Positions 53,400-61,936 of a stretch of 62,796 bases of DNA are shown here, in pieces. The stretch comes from CADEED01 sp964444835 (GTDB lineage Bacteria; Pseudomonadota; Gammaproteobacteria; Steroidobacterales; Steroidobacteraceae), in NCBI GenBank assembly GCA_964444835.1, contig CAYUIT010000019.1:1-62796 (forward strand), given 5' to 3'. The translations under genes and the position numbers were made by a program. The notes beneath the pieces are model-generated. The model searched no databases, was not told the origin of the DNA, and worked only from the letters and a program-made list of their open reading frames with translations. Position 1 is the first letter of the stretch. Each line of letters begins with the position of its first letter.

Positions 53400-55520
53400 A
53401 TGAGCATGAAGCACATCGCGCGGAGCCGTAGCATTTGCACCGCGTTGTTAGCCTTGGGCGGCGTGGCCGCAGGCGCCCCGGTGTACGCCATCGACTTCAG
53501 CAATGAGTCGGGCAGCATCACCGGCAGTTGGGATACAACGCTGTCTTACGGTCAGGCGTGGCGCATCCAGTCGCGCGATTGCGATTTGGTGGCGGTCGCG
53601 GACGGCGGTTGCGGTCGCTCGCCGAATATCGACGATGGCAATTTGAACTACGGCACGGGTCTGTACTCGCGCGCCTTCAAGGCGGTGAGCGAGTTGTCGC
53701 TGAACTACAAGAACATGGGCGCATTCGTGCGCGGTTCGGCGTTGCTCGATGACGCGGCGGACGACACGGAACGCACGCGCTTGAACGAGCGGTCTCAGGA
53801 CCTCGTCAAGAGCTACACGCGCCTGCTCGACGCGTTCGTCTATGGCAAGTTCGATCTTGGTTCGATGCCGGCGGAATTGCGGCTCGGTCGACAAGTGGTT
53901 AGCTGGGGCGAAAGCACCTTCATCCAAAACGGTCTGAACGTCATCAACCACTTCGACGTATCCGCGCTGCGCGTGCCGGGTTCTGAGTTGAAGGAAGGCT
54001 TCTTGCCGCAGGAGATGGTCAACTTCAGCATTCAGCTGACGGAGAATTTCTCGGCGCAGGCCGTCGTGATCACGGACTGGAACCCCACGGTTCCGGAACC
54101 GGCCGGCTCGTATTTCAGCGCGAACGACTTCGCCGTGACGGGCGGTGAGCGCGTGATCCTTGGCTTCGGCGCGTTTTCGGACGCTGGCGTGGACTTCCGC
54201 CCGCTCGGCGGCTCGCTGATCAGCGACTTCCAGAACGTGAAGCGTGGCGCGACGATCGACGCGTCCGATAGTGGCCAGTTTGGCGTGAACTTCAAGTTCT
54301 ATGCCCCGGGCTTCAACAACGGTACCGAGTTCGGCTTGTTCTTCTTGAACTACCACAGCCGCTTGCCGTTGATCTCCGGTCGCACCGGCACGCAGGCCGG
54401 TCTCGGCAATGGATTCGGCGCATTGAACGCCGTGGGCGCCGCAGCGCAAGCGTTGGCAGCAGGCGTGCCATTGCAAGCGGCGATCGCGACGGCCGCGCAG
54501 TTGGGCGTGGCGCGTTCGGCCGCCACGGGTGGCAACCTCACGTTGGCTCGGGCAACCGAGTACGCCACGATCGGTGCGCGCACGCAGCTGGGCGGCGGCG
54601 ACGTCGCGGGCCAAGCGGGCAATATTTCGGCGCACGAGTACGCGATCACGGCGCAGTACTTCACCGAGTTCCCGGAAGACATTCAGTTGATCGGTTTGTC
54701 GTTCAACACGCAGCTGCAGGCGTCCGGTATCGCGTTGCAGGGCGAAATCTCCTATCGCAAGGATGTGCCGCTGCAGTACGACGACGTCGAGTTGTTGTTT
54801 GCTGCGTTGACGCCATTCGAGCAGGGCATCGCGGCATTACGTGGTACGCCGTTGCCGACAACGTGTCCGGAAGGTATTCCGGCGGCAGCGACGCTGACGC
54901 GTTGCGGCCAGCTTGGCTCGTATGGCTTGAACCAAGTGGTCCAGGGCTGGGGCTTGCACGACACGTGGCAGGCACAGGCCACCGCCACGAGGACGTTCGC
55001 CAATATCTTCAAAGCGTCGCAGATGGTGGTGGTTGCAGAGCTTGGTGCAACCTACATCGACGGCCTGCCGAGCAAGAACGCCGGCGGGCCGAATGGCCGT
55101 GGCTTGCGCTACAACGGGCCGGGTACGTCGGTGAGCGGTAACAACGAGCTGCGCGGGCGTCATTGCCCGAACCTGACGGCCGCCGCGTGCTTGGCGCTCA
55201 ACTTGCTCGAGCCGCAAAACCGTTTCGCCGACTCGATGTCTTGGGGCTATCGCATTGCGGGCCGCCTCGAGTATCCGAACGCGGTGGGGCCGTGGAACGT
55301 GGTGCCGCGCTTCAGCTGGCAGCACGACGTCGATGGTACGACGCCAGGCCCTGGCGGTAACTTCGTCGAAGGCCGCTATGGCTTGACACTGGGTGTGTCG
55401 GCTAACTTGCAGGCCACTTGGGAAGTCGACATGTCGTGGACCAAGTTCGGCGGAGCAGGCCGCTTCAACGACATCAACGATCGCGACTTCGTGGCCGCGA
55501 CCGTCAAGTACGCGTTCTAA
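53400..55520 (+). CDS. DUF1302-family outer-membrane protein
   Basis: A 706-aa exported protein (signal CTALLALGGVAAGAPVYA) rich in amphipathic beta strands and ending in aromatic Phe (VAATVKYAF), as outer-membrane barrels do. DUF1302 landmarks are YGKFDLGSMPAELRLGRQVVSWGES, NGLNVINHFDVSALRVPG and GFLPQEMVNFSIQLT near the N-terminal third. The middle has an Ala-rich, low-complexity stretch (about 335-385). It precedes the DUF1329 gene by 27 bp, and the pair is widespread in gammaproteobacteria near steroid-, hydrocarbon- or polyester-related genes. The start has GGGGA upstream. Confidence 0.85.
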   Translation: MSMKHIARSRSICTALLALGGVAAGAPVYAIDFSNESGSITGSWDTTLSYGQAWRIQSRDCDLVAVADGGCGRSPNIDDGNLNYGTGLYSRAFKAVSELSLNYKNMGAFVRGSALLDDAADDTERTRLNERSQDLVKSYTRLLDAFVYGKFDLGSMPAELRLGRQVVSWGESTFIQNGLNVINHFDVSALRVPGSELKEGFLPQEMVNFSIQLTENFSAQAVVITDWNPTVPEPAGSYFSANDFAVTGGERVILGFGAFSDAGVDFRPLGGSLISDFQNVKRGATIDASDSGQFGVNFKFYAPGFNNGTEFGLFFLNYHSRLPLISGRTGTQAGLGNGFGALNAVGAAAQALAAGVPLQAAIATAAQLGVARSAATGGNLTLARATEYATIGARTQLGGGDVAGQAGNISAHEYAITAQYFTEFPEDIQLIGLSFNTQLQASGIALQGEISYRKDVPLQYDDVELLFAALTPFEQGIAALRGTPLPTTCPEGIPAAATLTRCGQLGSYGLNQVVQGWGLHDTWQAQATATRTFANIFKASQMVVVAELGATYIDGLPSKNAGGPNGRGLRYNGPGTSVSGNNELRGRHCPNLTAAACLALNLLEPQNRFADSMSWGYRIAGRLEYPNAVGPWNVVPRFSWQHDVDGTTPGPGGNFVEGRYGLTLGVSANLQATWEVDMSWTKFGGAGRFNDINDRDFVAATVKYAF

Positions 55521-55547
55521 TTCAGTCAGGGATTCGAGGGGATCGAC

Positions 55548-56933
55548 ATGTTTAAGACTCCTGGCAAGTTGTTAGTAGGCGCGTGGGGCGTCGTCGCGAG
55601 CTTGTTGCTCGTGCCGGCGTACGCGCAGATTTCGGCGGCAGACGCCGCGCGGCTCGGTGCCGACCTCACGCCGCTGGGCGCGGAGAAGGCAGGTAACAAG
55701 GACGGCAGCATTCCGGCTTGGGATGGCGGCATTACGTCGCCCACCAAGGCGGGCTTCCCGAACTACAAGCCCGGCCAGTTCCACCCAGACCCGTTTGCGA
55801 GCGATAAGCCGCTCTACACCGTGACGCCTGCCAACATGGCGCAGCACGCGGGCAAACTCACCGAGGGCCACAAAAAGCTGCTGCAGACCTACAAGAGCAG
55901 TTACAAGATGATCGTGTATCCGTCGCGCCGCAGCGCTGCGGTCCCGCAACGCATCTACGATGCGACGAAGCGGATCGCGACGACGGCGAAGCTGACGTCG
56001 GGTGGTAACGGCGTGTCGGGCGCCGGTGAGGGCATTCCCTTCCCGATCCCGAGCGAAGGCGTACAGGTGTTCTGGAACCACATCCTGCGGTATCGCGCGG
56101 ATGCGGCCTTGCGCATCTTTGGCCAAGCGCCCGTGACGGCGAGCGGCGATTACACGATGGTGCGGCTGCGTGACGAGTTCTACGTGCCGTACAGCTTGCC
56201 CGGCGCCAAGAGCGACAATCTCAACAACATCATCATCTACTTCATCCAAGAGACGACGTCCCCGGCGCGCCTCGCGGGCGAAATCTTGTTAGTGCACGAG
56301 ACGCTCGATCAGTCGGTCGAGAATCGCAAGGCTTGGATCTATAACCCAGGCCAGCGCCGCGTGCGTCGTGCGCCGAACGTGGCGTTCGACAATCCGGGCA
56401 CCAACTCGGACAACTTGCGCACCTCCGACCAGCTCGACCTCTACAACGGGAGCCCCGAGCGCTACAACTGGAAGTTGGTTGGCAAGAAGGAAATGCTGGT
56501 GCCGTACAACTCGTACAAGCTGCACAGCAACACCGTCAAGTACAAAGACATCCTCAGCAAGAACCACATCAACCAGGATCTGGCTCGCTATGAGCTGCAT
56601 CGTGTGTGGGTGGTGGAATCCACGCTGAAGCCGGGGCAGAGCCACTTGTACAGCCGCCGTACGCTGTACGTGGATGAGGATAGCTGGCACATCCTCGCGG
56701 TCGATTGCTACGACCGTCGTGGCCAGCTGTATCGCGTGCAAGAAGGCCACGTGATCAACTACTACGATGTGCCGACCTTGTGGACGACGCTCGAGACGAC
56801 GTTCGACCTGTCGAACGGCCGTTACCTCGCTCTGGGACTCGACAACGAAGAGCCGCGGACGTATGACTTCTCCTTGAAAGTCACGCCGACGGACTTCCAG
56901 CCGAGCGCCTTGCAGCGCCGCGGCGTCCGCTAG
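55548..56933 (+). CDS. DUF1329-family secreted protein
   Basis: A 461-aa exported protein (signal ASLLLVPAYAQ) of the DUF1329 family, thought to be structurally related to LolB/LolA lipid-binding proteins. Family landmarks are LTPLGAEKAGNKDGSIPAW near residue 40, GIPFPIPSEGVQVFWNHILRY near 160 and WIYNPGQRRVRRAPNVAFDN near 265. A role in binding and transfer of hydrophobic molecules in the periplasm is a fair inference. GAGGGG lies at good spacing before ATG 55548. It is followed by a strong terminator. Confidence 0.88.
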   Translation: MFKTPGKLLVGAWGVVASLLLVPAYAQISAADAARLGADLTPLGAEKAGNKDGSIPAWDGGITSPTKAGFPNYKPGQFHPDPFASDKPLYTVTPANMAQHAGKLTEGHKKLLQTYKSSYKMIVYPSRRSAAVPQRIYDATKRIATTAKLTSGGNGVSGAGEGIPFPIPSEGVQVFWNHILRYRADAALRIFGQAPVTASGDYTMVRLRDEFYVPYSLPGAKSDNLNNIIIYFIQETTSPARLAGEILLVHETLDQSVENRKAWIYNPGQRRVRRAPNVAFDNPGTNSDNLRTSDQLDLYNGSPERYNWKLVGKKEMLVPYNSYKLHSNTVKYKDILSKNHINQDLARYELHRVWVVESTLKPGQSHLYSRRTLYVDEDSWHILAVDCYDRRGQLYRVQEGHVINYYDVPTLWTTLETTFDLSNGRYLALGLDNEEPRTYDFSLKVTPTDFQPSALQRRGVR

Positions 56934-56964
56934 CGGCAGGCCGAGCGCTCACACGCTGCGTGGG

Positions 56965-57003
56965 AAACGGGCCGGTTGACGATCAGCCGGCCCGTTTTCT
57001 TTT
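56965..57003 (+). terminator. Intrinsic terminator after DUF1302-DUF1329
   Basis: A perfect 11-bp stem AAACGGGCCGG / CCGGCCCGTTT with an 11-nt loop is followed by TTTTCTTTT. It separates the DUF1302-DUF1329 pair from the YCF48-MMPL pair, so the latter needs its own promoter or depends on read-through. Confidence 0.9.
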
Positions 57004-57046
57004 GGGGAACGCGGGCGCAGCGCCGGTGCTGCGCGTAACGACAGAG

Positions 57047-58108
57047 ATGAAGCACATGAGAGTGATAGCACCCACGAGACTCGCCGTCGTTGGCGGCGGG
57101 TTGTTAGCGACCTTACTGGCGGCTGCAGTCGCAGATGTCGCCAACGATCCGACCGACGAGTCCAACAAGCCAGCGGAAATCTTGCCGCTCGCAGCCAAGT
57201 CGTTGTTGCTCGATGTTGCCGTGGCCGGATCGCGCCTCGTTGCCGTGGGCGATCGCGGGCACGTCTTGCTGTCGGACGACAACGGCGGAACCTGGCGTCA
57301 AGCGAAGCAAGTGCCGACGCGCACGATGCTCACAGCGGTGTATTTCACCGATGCGCAAAACGGCTGGGCCGTGGGGCACGACGAGACGATTCTGAATTCA
57401 ACCGATGGCGGCGAGACCTGGACTCGCTCGCACTTTGCGCCAGAGGCGCAGCAGCCGTTGCTCGACGTGTGGTTCGCGGATGCCAGCCGCGGCATCGCGA
57501 TCGGCGCGTACGGCACGTACTTCACGACGACGGACGGTGGCAAGACGTGGACCAACACGAAATTCGCTGTGACGGCGCCAGCCGCGCCAGCGGTGTCGTC
57601 TAACAAGCCAGCCGCAGAAGACGAGTTCGAGGATGAGTTGCCGCCCGACTACCACCTGAACCGCATCGTGGCAGCAGGCTCGCGGCTCTATATTGGTGCC
57701 GAGGCCGGCAACCTCTACACCTCAGCGGACGGTGGCGCGACGTGGACGCAAATGGTCTCGCCGTACGATGGCTCGTTTTACGGCCTTTTGCCGCTCGACG
57801 GCGACGTGCTTCTGGCATTCGGACTCCGCGGCAATCTCTGGCGCAGTGCCGATGCTGGCGCTACGTGGACGCGCATCGACACGGGAACGGTCGCGATGCT
57901 TACGGACGGCTTGCGCAAACCCGACGGCACGCTTGTTGTGTCGGGATTGTCTGGCACGTTGCTCGTCAGCCGCGATGCCGGCGTCACTTGGACGCTGCAA
58001 GGGCAAGACGACCGCAAAGGCATCGCCGCGCTCGCGCCTGCTCCAGACAATAGCGTGCTCACGGTGGGCGAGGCCGGCGCGAAAATGATCCCGCTCGGTG
58101 CGGGCTAA
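57047..58108 (+). CDS. YCF48-like beta-propeller protein
   Basis: A 353-aa exported protein (signal LAVVGGGLLATLLAAAVA) built of repeated BNR/YCF48 blades: HVLLSDDNGGTWRQA, ETILNSTDGGETWTRS, TYFTTTDGGKTWTNT, GNLYTSADGGATWTQ, NLWRSADAGATWTR, and GTLLVSRDAGVTWT. Each has the D-x-G-x-T-W signature. In photosynthetic organisms YCF48 helps assemble photosystem II; this non-photosynthetic paralogue always accompanies MMPL transporters and DUF1329. It may form a periplasmic adaptor. It lies 23 bp before the MMPL gene. Confidence 0.9.
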   Translation: MKHMRVIAPTRLAVVGGGLLATLLAAAVADVANDPTDESNKPAEILPLAAKSLLLDVAVAGSRLVAVGDRGHVLLSDDNGGTWRQAKQVPTRTMLTAVYFTDAQNGWAVGHDETILNSTDGGETWTRSHFAPEAQQPLLDVWFADASRGIAIGAYGTYFTTTDGGKTWTNTKFAVTAPAAPAVSSNKPAAEDEFEDELPPDYHLNRIVAAGSRLYIGAEAGNLYTSADGGATWTQMVSPYDGSFYGLLPLDGDVLLAFGLRGNLWRSADAGATWTRIDTGTVAMLTDGLRKPDGTLVVSGLSGTLLVSRDAGVTWTLQGQDDRKGIAALAPAPDNSVLTVGEAGAKMIPLGAG

Positions 58109-58131
58109 CGAGAGCGGCAAGGACAACAACA

Positions 58132-60504
58132 ATGACGGAAAACACGTTCTCGGCAAAGCTCGAGCGCTACATCTTCGGCAACCGCGTGCTGATCTTGGGT
58201 GTGTTCGCGGTCGTCACGCTCGTGTTCTTGTTCGTGGCTTGGCGTGGCTTGCGCATCGATGCCTCGTTCACGAAGCAGCTGCCACTCAAGCATGAGTACA
58301 TGCAGACCTTCGTGAAGCACCAGGCCGAGTTCGGCGGTGCGAATCGCGTGTTGATCGCGCTGATTGCGCGCGACGGCAACATGTTCACGCCAGAATTCTT
58401 CGACGCGCTGAAAAAGGCGACGGACGAAGTGATCGTCATGGACGGCATCGACCGTGGTCGCGTGCAGTCGCTGTTCACGCCGAACGTGCGCTATCTCGAA
58501 GTGGTTGAGGACGGCATTCAAGCGGGCAATGTCGTGCCCGCCGATTTCACGCCGACACCCGAGAGCTTGGCGCAAGTGCGCGAGAACATCCTGAAGGCGG
58601 GCATCGTCGGTCGCTTGGTCGCGAACGATTTCTCCGGTGCACTCGTCTCGGCGATCGTGCTCGAGAAGGATGCGAATGGCGTCCCGATCGATCCGATCCA
58701 GATCGCGCGCAATCTCGAAGAGAAGGTTCGCACCCAAATCCAAGGTGGCGCTGTGGAGGTTGCGGCCCAAGGCTCGGCCTCGGGCGTCAGCGTGCACATG
58801 ATTGGATTCGCGAAGGTCGTCGGCGATATCGCCGAAGGCGCGGGCAAGGTCGTGGTCTTCGCCCTCGTAACGATCCTGCTGACGCTGATCGCCGTGTGGT
58901 ACTACGTCCAGTCATTTAAGGTAGCGCTCGTGCCCGTGGTCTGCTCGGTGATCGCCGTCGTGTGGCAGCTGGGCGTGCTCGTGGTGCTCGGTTACGGCAT
59001 CGACCCGCTCGGGTTGTTAGTGCCGTTCCTGATCTTCGCCATTGGTGTTAGTCACGGTGTGCAAAAGATCAGTGCCGTGAAGGAAGCGGCGATTGCGGGT
59101 CTGGGCAGCATGGAAGCAGCGCGGCTCACGTTTCGACAGCTGCTGCTGCCCGCGATCATCGCACTGCTCGCAGACCTCGTCGGCTTCGTCACGATCTTGA
59201 TGATTCCGGTGCAGGTGGTGCAGGAAATGGCGATCACGGCGAGCATCGGTGTCGCGATCGTCATTTTGACGGACCTGATCCTGCTCCCTGTGCTCATCTC
59301 GTACGTCCGCTGGGACGACAAGTACCGCTCGCGTGTCGAGGAGCGGCAGAAGACGCTGACGGCCTTGTGGCACAAGCTCGCGGGAGTCACGCACAAAGGC
59401 CCGGCCACGATCATTGTCGTGCTGTCTGTCTTGCTCGGTGTATGGGGCGTGTGGAAGGGCCGGGAAACGCCGATCGGCGACACGCAAGCGGGCGTGCCGG
59501 AGCTGCGGGCGGATTCGCGCTATAACCAAGACACTAACGTCATCACGAGTAAGTTCTCGATCGGTGTCGACGTGCTGACCGCGATCGTCGAGACCGAAGA
59601 GCCGATGTGCACGAGCCATGCGCTGATGATGGCGGCCGACAATTTCTCGTGGCGCATGTCGAATGTCGAGGGCGTGCAAGAGGTGATCTCGCTGCCAATC
59701 GTGGCACGTATTGCCATTGCAGGCTGGAACGAGGGCAGCTTGAAATGGCGCGCGATTCCGCGGGAGCCGAATCAGTTGACGCAATCCACGCGCTACATCG
59801 AGACGAGCACGGGCTTGCTGAACGGCGAGTGCAACGTCGTGCCTGTGATGATGTTCTTGACGGATCACAAAGCCGAGACGATCGAGCGTGTGGTCGCTGC
59901 CGTCAAAGAATGGCGCGCTAACAACCCGGTCAAAGGGGCGACGTTCAACCTCGCGACGGGCAACGTTGGTGTGATGGCAGCCACGAACGAAGAAGTGAAG
60001 GAAAAGGAATTCCCGATCTTGGGCGGTGTGTTCCTCGCGGTGATCTTCATGTGCTTGCTGACGTTCCGCTCAGCGATTGGCACGGTGCTGGTCTTCATTC
60101 CGCTCGCACTCGTGTCGATCCTGGTGTACGCCGTGATGGCGATCGTCGGCATCGGCTTGAAGGTCAATACGCTGCCGATGGTGGCGCTTGGCGCCGGCAT
60201 CGGTGTCGACTACGGCATCTATTTGTGGAGCAAGATGCAGGAATACTTGCGACAGGGCTTCTCCGTGCACGATTCGTTCGAAAAGACGATGCGCGTGACG
60301 GGTGCCAGCATCATCTTCACGGGCATCACGCTCGCGATTGGCGTGGTGACGTGGGTATTCTCGCCGCTCAAGTTTCAGGCCGACATTGGCGTGATGTTGA
60401 CCTTCATGTTCTTCGTGAACATGTTGGGCGCGGTCATTCTGTTGCCTGCATTGGCAGCGCTGTTTTACAAGCAAAAGGTGCCGGCGCCGGCGCAGTCCAA
60501 CTGA
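58132..60504 (+). CDS. MMPL/RND-superfamily inner-membrane transporter
   Basis: A 790-aa transporter with the RND half-molecule duplication: one N-terminal helix, a large periplasmic loop (about 45-235), five helices (240-390), a second loop after helix at ~430, then a final six-helix block. Proton-relay-like motifs are FAIGVSHGVQKIS and the second-half GAGIGVDYGIYLW. It belongs to the MMPL/HpnN-like group that moves hydrophobic molecules. With DUF1302, DUF1329 and YCF48 it probably makes an envelope-spanning export or transport path of unknown cargo. Confidence 0.92.
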   Translation: MTENTFSAKLERYIFGNRVLILGVFAVVTLVFLFVAWRGLRIDASFTKQLPLKHEYMQTFVKHQAEFGGANRVLIALIARDGNMFTPEFFDALKKATDEVIVMDGIDRGRVQSLFTPNVRYLEVVEDGIQAGNVVPADFTPTPESLAQVRENILKAGIVGRLVANDFSGALVSAIVLEKDANGVPIDPIQIARNLEEKVRTQIQGGAVEVAAQGSASGVSVHMIGFAKVVGDIAEGAGKVVVFALVTILLTLIAVWYYVQSFKVALVPVVCSVIAVVWQLGVLVVLGYGIDPLGLLVPFLIFAIGVSHGVQKISAVKEAAIAGLGSMEAARLTFRQLLLPAIIALLADLVGFVTILMIPVQVVQEMAITASIGVAIVILTDLILLPVLISYVRWDDKYRSRVEERQKTLTALWHKLAGVTHKGPATIIVVLSVLLGVWGVWKGRETPIGDTQAGVPELRADSRYNQDTNVITSKFSIGVDVLTAIVETEEPMCTSHALMMAADNFSWRMSNVEGVQEVISLPIVARIAIAGWNEGSLKWRAIPREPNQLTQSTRYIETSTGLLNGECNVVPVMMFLTDHKAETIERVVAAVKEWRANNPVKGATFNLATGNVGVMAATNEEVKEKEFPILGGVFLAVIFMCLLTFRSAIGTVLVFIPLALVSILVYAVMAIVGIGLKVNTLPMVALGAGIGVDYGIYLWSKMQEYLRQGFSVHDSFEKTMRVTGASIIFTGITLAIGVVTWVFSPLKFQADIGVMLTFMFFVNMLGAVILLPALAALFYKQKVPAPAQSN

Positions 60505-60517
60505 GACACGAGTTGGC

Positions 60518-61936
60518 ATGACGCCCGAGGAGTTTCGTCGCTTTGGACATGAGCTCGTCGACTTCATCGCCGACTACCGCACCCGGGTGAGTGCGGCTGA
60601 GTGGCCGGTGATGCCGCGCATGCAGCCCGGGGCGCTGCGCGCGCAGTTGCCGACGACGCCGCCCGCCGAACCGGAGCCGTTCGGTGCCGTATTGCGCGAC
60701 CTTGAGCAGCGTATTCTGCCGGCTTGCACACATTGGCAAGATCCGCGCTTCTTCGGCTACTTCCCAGCTAACAGCTTGCTCACCGGCGCGCTCGGCGATC
60801 TTGCAAGCACAGGCTTGGGGCAGCTTGGGCTCGCCTGGCAAGCGAGCCCCGCGCTCACCGAACTGGAGGAAGTAACGCTCGACTGGCTGCGACAAATGCT
60901 TGGCCTGTCAGCCGAGTGGCGCGGTGTCATTCACGACACGGCATCGACTGCGACGTTCGTCGCGCTCGTTTGCGCGCGCGAGCGTTCGAGTGAGTTCGCA
61001 TCGGTGCGAGCGGGTCTGCAAAGCGTGCAGCCGCCGTTGGTGGTGTACGCCTCGAGCCAAAGTCACAGCTCGGTGGACAAGGCGACGATGCTGGCTGGCT
61101 TCGGCCGCGAACAAGTGCGCGCAGTGCCGCTGGATGCGGCGTATGCGATGCGCGCGGACGCGCTGGAGGCGATGATCCTGGCGGACAAGGCGGCAGGTCG
61201 CAAACCTTGCGTCGTCGTTGCGACTTGCGGCAGCACATCTACCACGGCGATGGATCCGATCGACGCGATCGCCGCCGTCTGCGAGCGCCACGGCGTGTGG
61301 CTGCATGTGGATGCCGCCATGGCGGGCTCGGCGATGATCTTGCCGGAGTGCCGCGCGCTTTGGGCGGGCATCGAGCGCGCCGATTCGCTCGTGATGAATC
61401 CGCACAAGTGGCTGGGCGTATCGTTCGATTGCTCCGCCTATTTCGTGCGCGATGCGCAGCATCTCGTGCGAGTGATGTCTTCGAGCCCTAGCTACTTGCA
61501 GACCGCAGCCGACGGCGCGGCCACTAACTACCGCGACTGGGGCGTGCCTTTGGGGCGGCGCATGCGGGCGCTCAAGCTGTGGTTCACGATTCGCGAGCAG
61601 GGCGTGAGTGGTTTGCAGGCGCGCTTGCGCCGCGATTTGGCGAATGCGCAGTGGCTCGCTGCACAGGTTGACGCCACGCCCGGTTGGCAGCGCCTTGCGC
61701 CTGTGCCACTGCAAACGGTGTGCGTGCGGCACGTACCGCCCGGTGTGGACGGCGAGGCGCTCGATCGACACACTCGAGCCTGGGCGCAACGGATCAATGA
61801 CTCGGGCGAAGCGTACTTGACACCCGCCACGCTCGACGGCCGTTGGATGGTGCGCGTATCGATTGGAATTCACGGTACCGAGCGCCGGCATGTCGAGGCG
61901 CTCTGGCAACTCATGCAACGCGAGGCGACATCATGA
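60518..61936 (+). CDS. PLP-dependent aromatic-L-amino-acid decarboxylase-like enzyme
   Basis: A 472-aa group II decarboxylase. The PLP-binding Lys lies in VMNPHKWLGV, the Asp that contacts the pyridine ring is in VWLHVDAAMAGSA, and substrate-side landmarks include HWQDPRFFGYFPAN and GVIHDTASTATFVAL. The length and the order of motifs match aromatic-amino-acid or tyrosine decarboxylases rather than glutamate decarboxylase. Product amine identity is unknown. It starts 13 bp after the MMPL gene and overlaps the MBL-fold gene by 4 nt. Confidence 0.92.
   Translation: MTPEEFRRFGHELVDFIADYRTRVSAAEWPVMPRMQPGALRAQLPTTPPAEPEPFGAVLRDLEQRILPACTHWQDPRFFGYFPANSLLTGALGDLASTGLGQLGLAWQASPALTELEEVTLDWLRQMLGLSAEWRGVIHDTASTATFVALVCARERSSEFASVRAGLQSVQPPLVVYASSQSHSSVDKATMLAGFGREQVRAVPLDAAYAMRADALEAMILADKAAGRKPCVVVATCGSTSTTAMDPIDAIAAVCERHGVWLHVDAAMAGSAMILPECRALWAGIERADSLVMNPHKWLGVSFDCSAYFVRDAQHLVRVMSSSPSYLQTAADGAATNYRDWGVPLGRRMRALKLWFTIREQGVSGLQARLRRDLANAQWLAAQVDATPGWQRLAPVPLQTVCVRHVPPGVDGEALDRHTRAWAQRINDSGEAYLTPATLDGRWMVRVSIGIHGTERRHVEALWQLMQREATS

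Noticed and set aside
53448..54635. A 395-codon minus-strand frame opposite the DUF1302 gene.
   Set aside because: No recognisable motif; Arg/His-rich shadow of a plus-strand gene with signal peptide and family landmarks.
60908..61918. A 336-codon minus-strand frame opposite the decarboxylase gene.
   Set aside because: Antisense to a gene with complete PLP-enzyme motifs; no domain or Shine-Dalgarno of its own.
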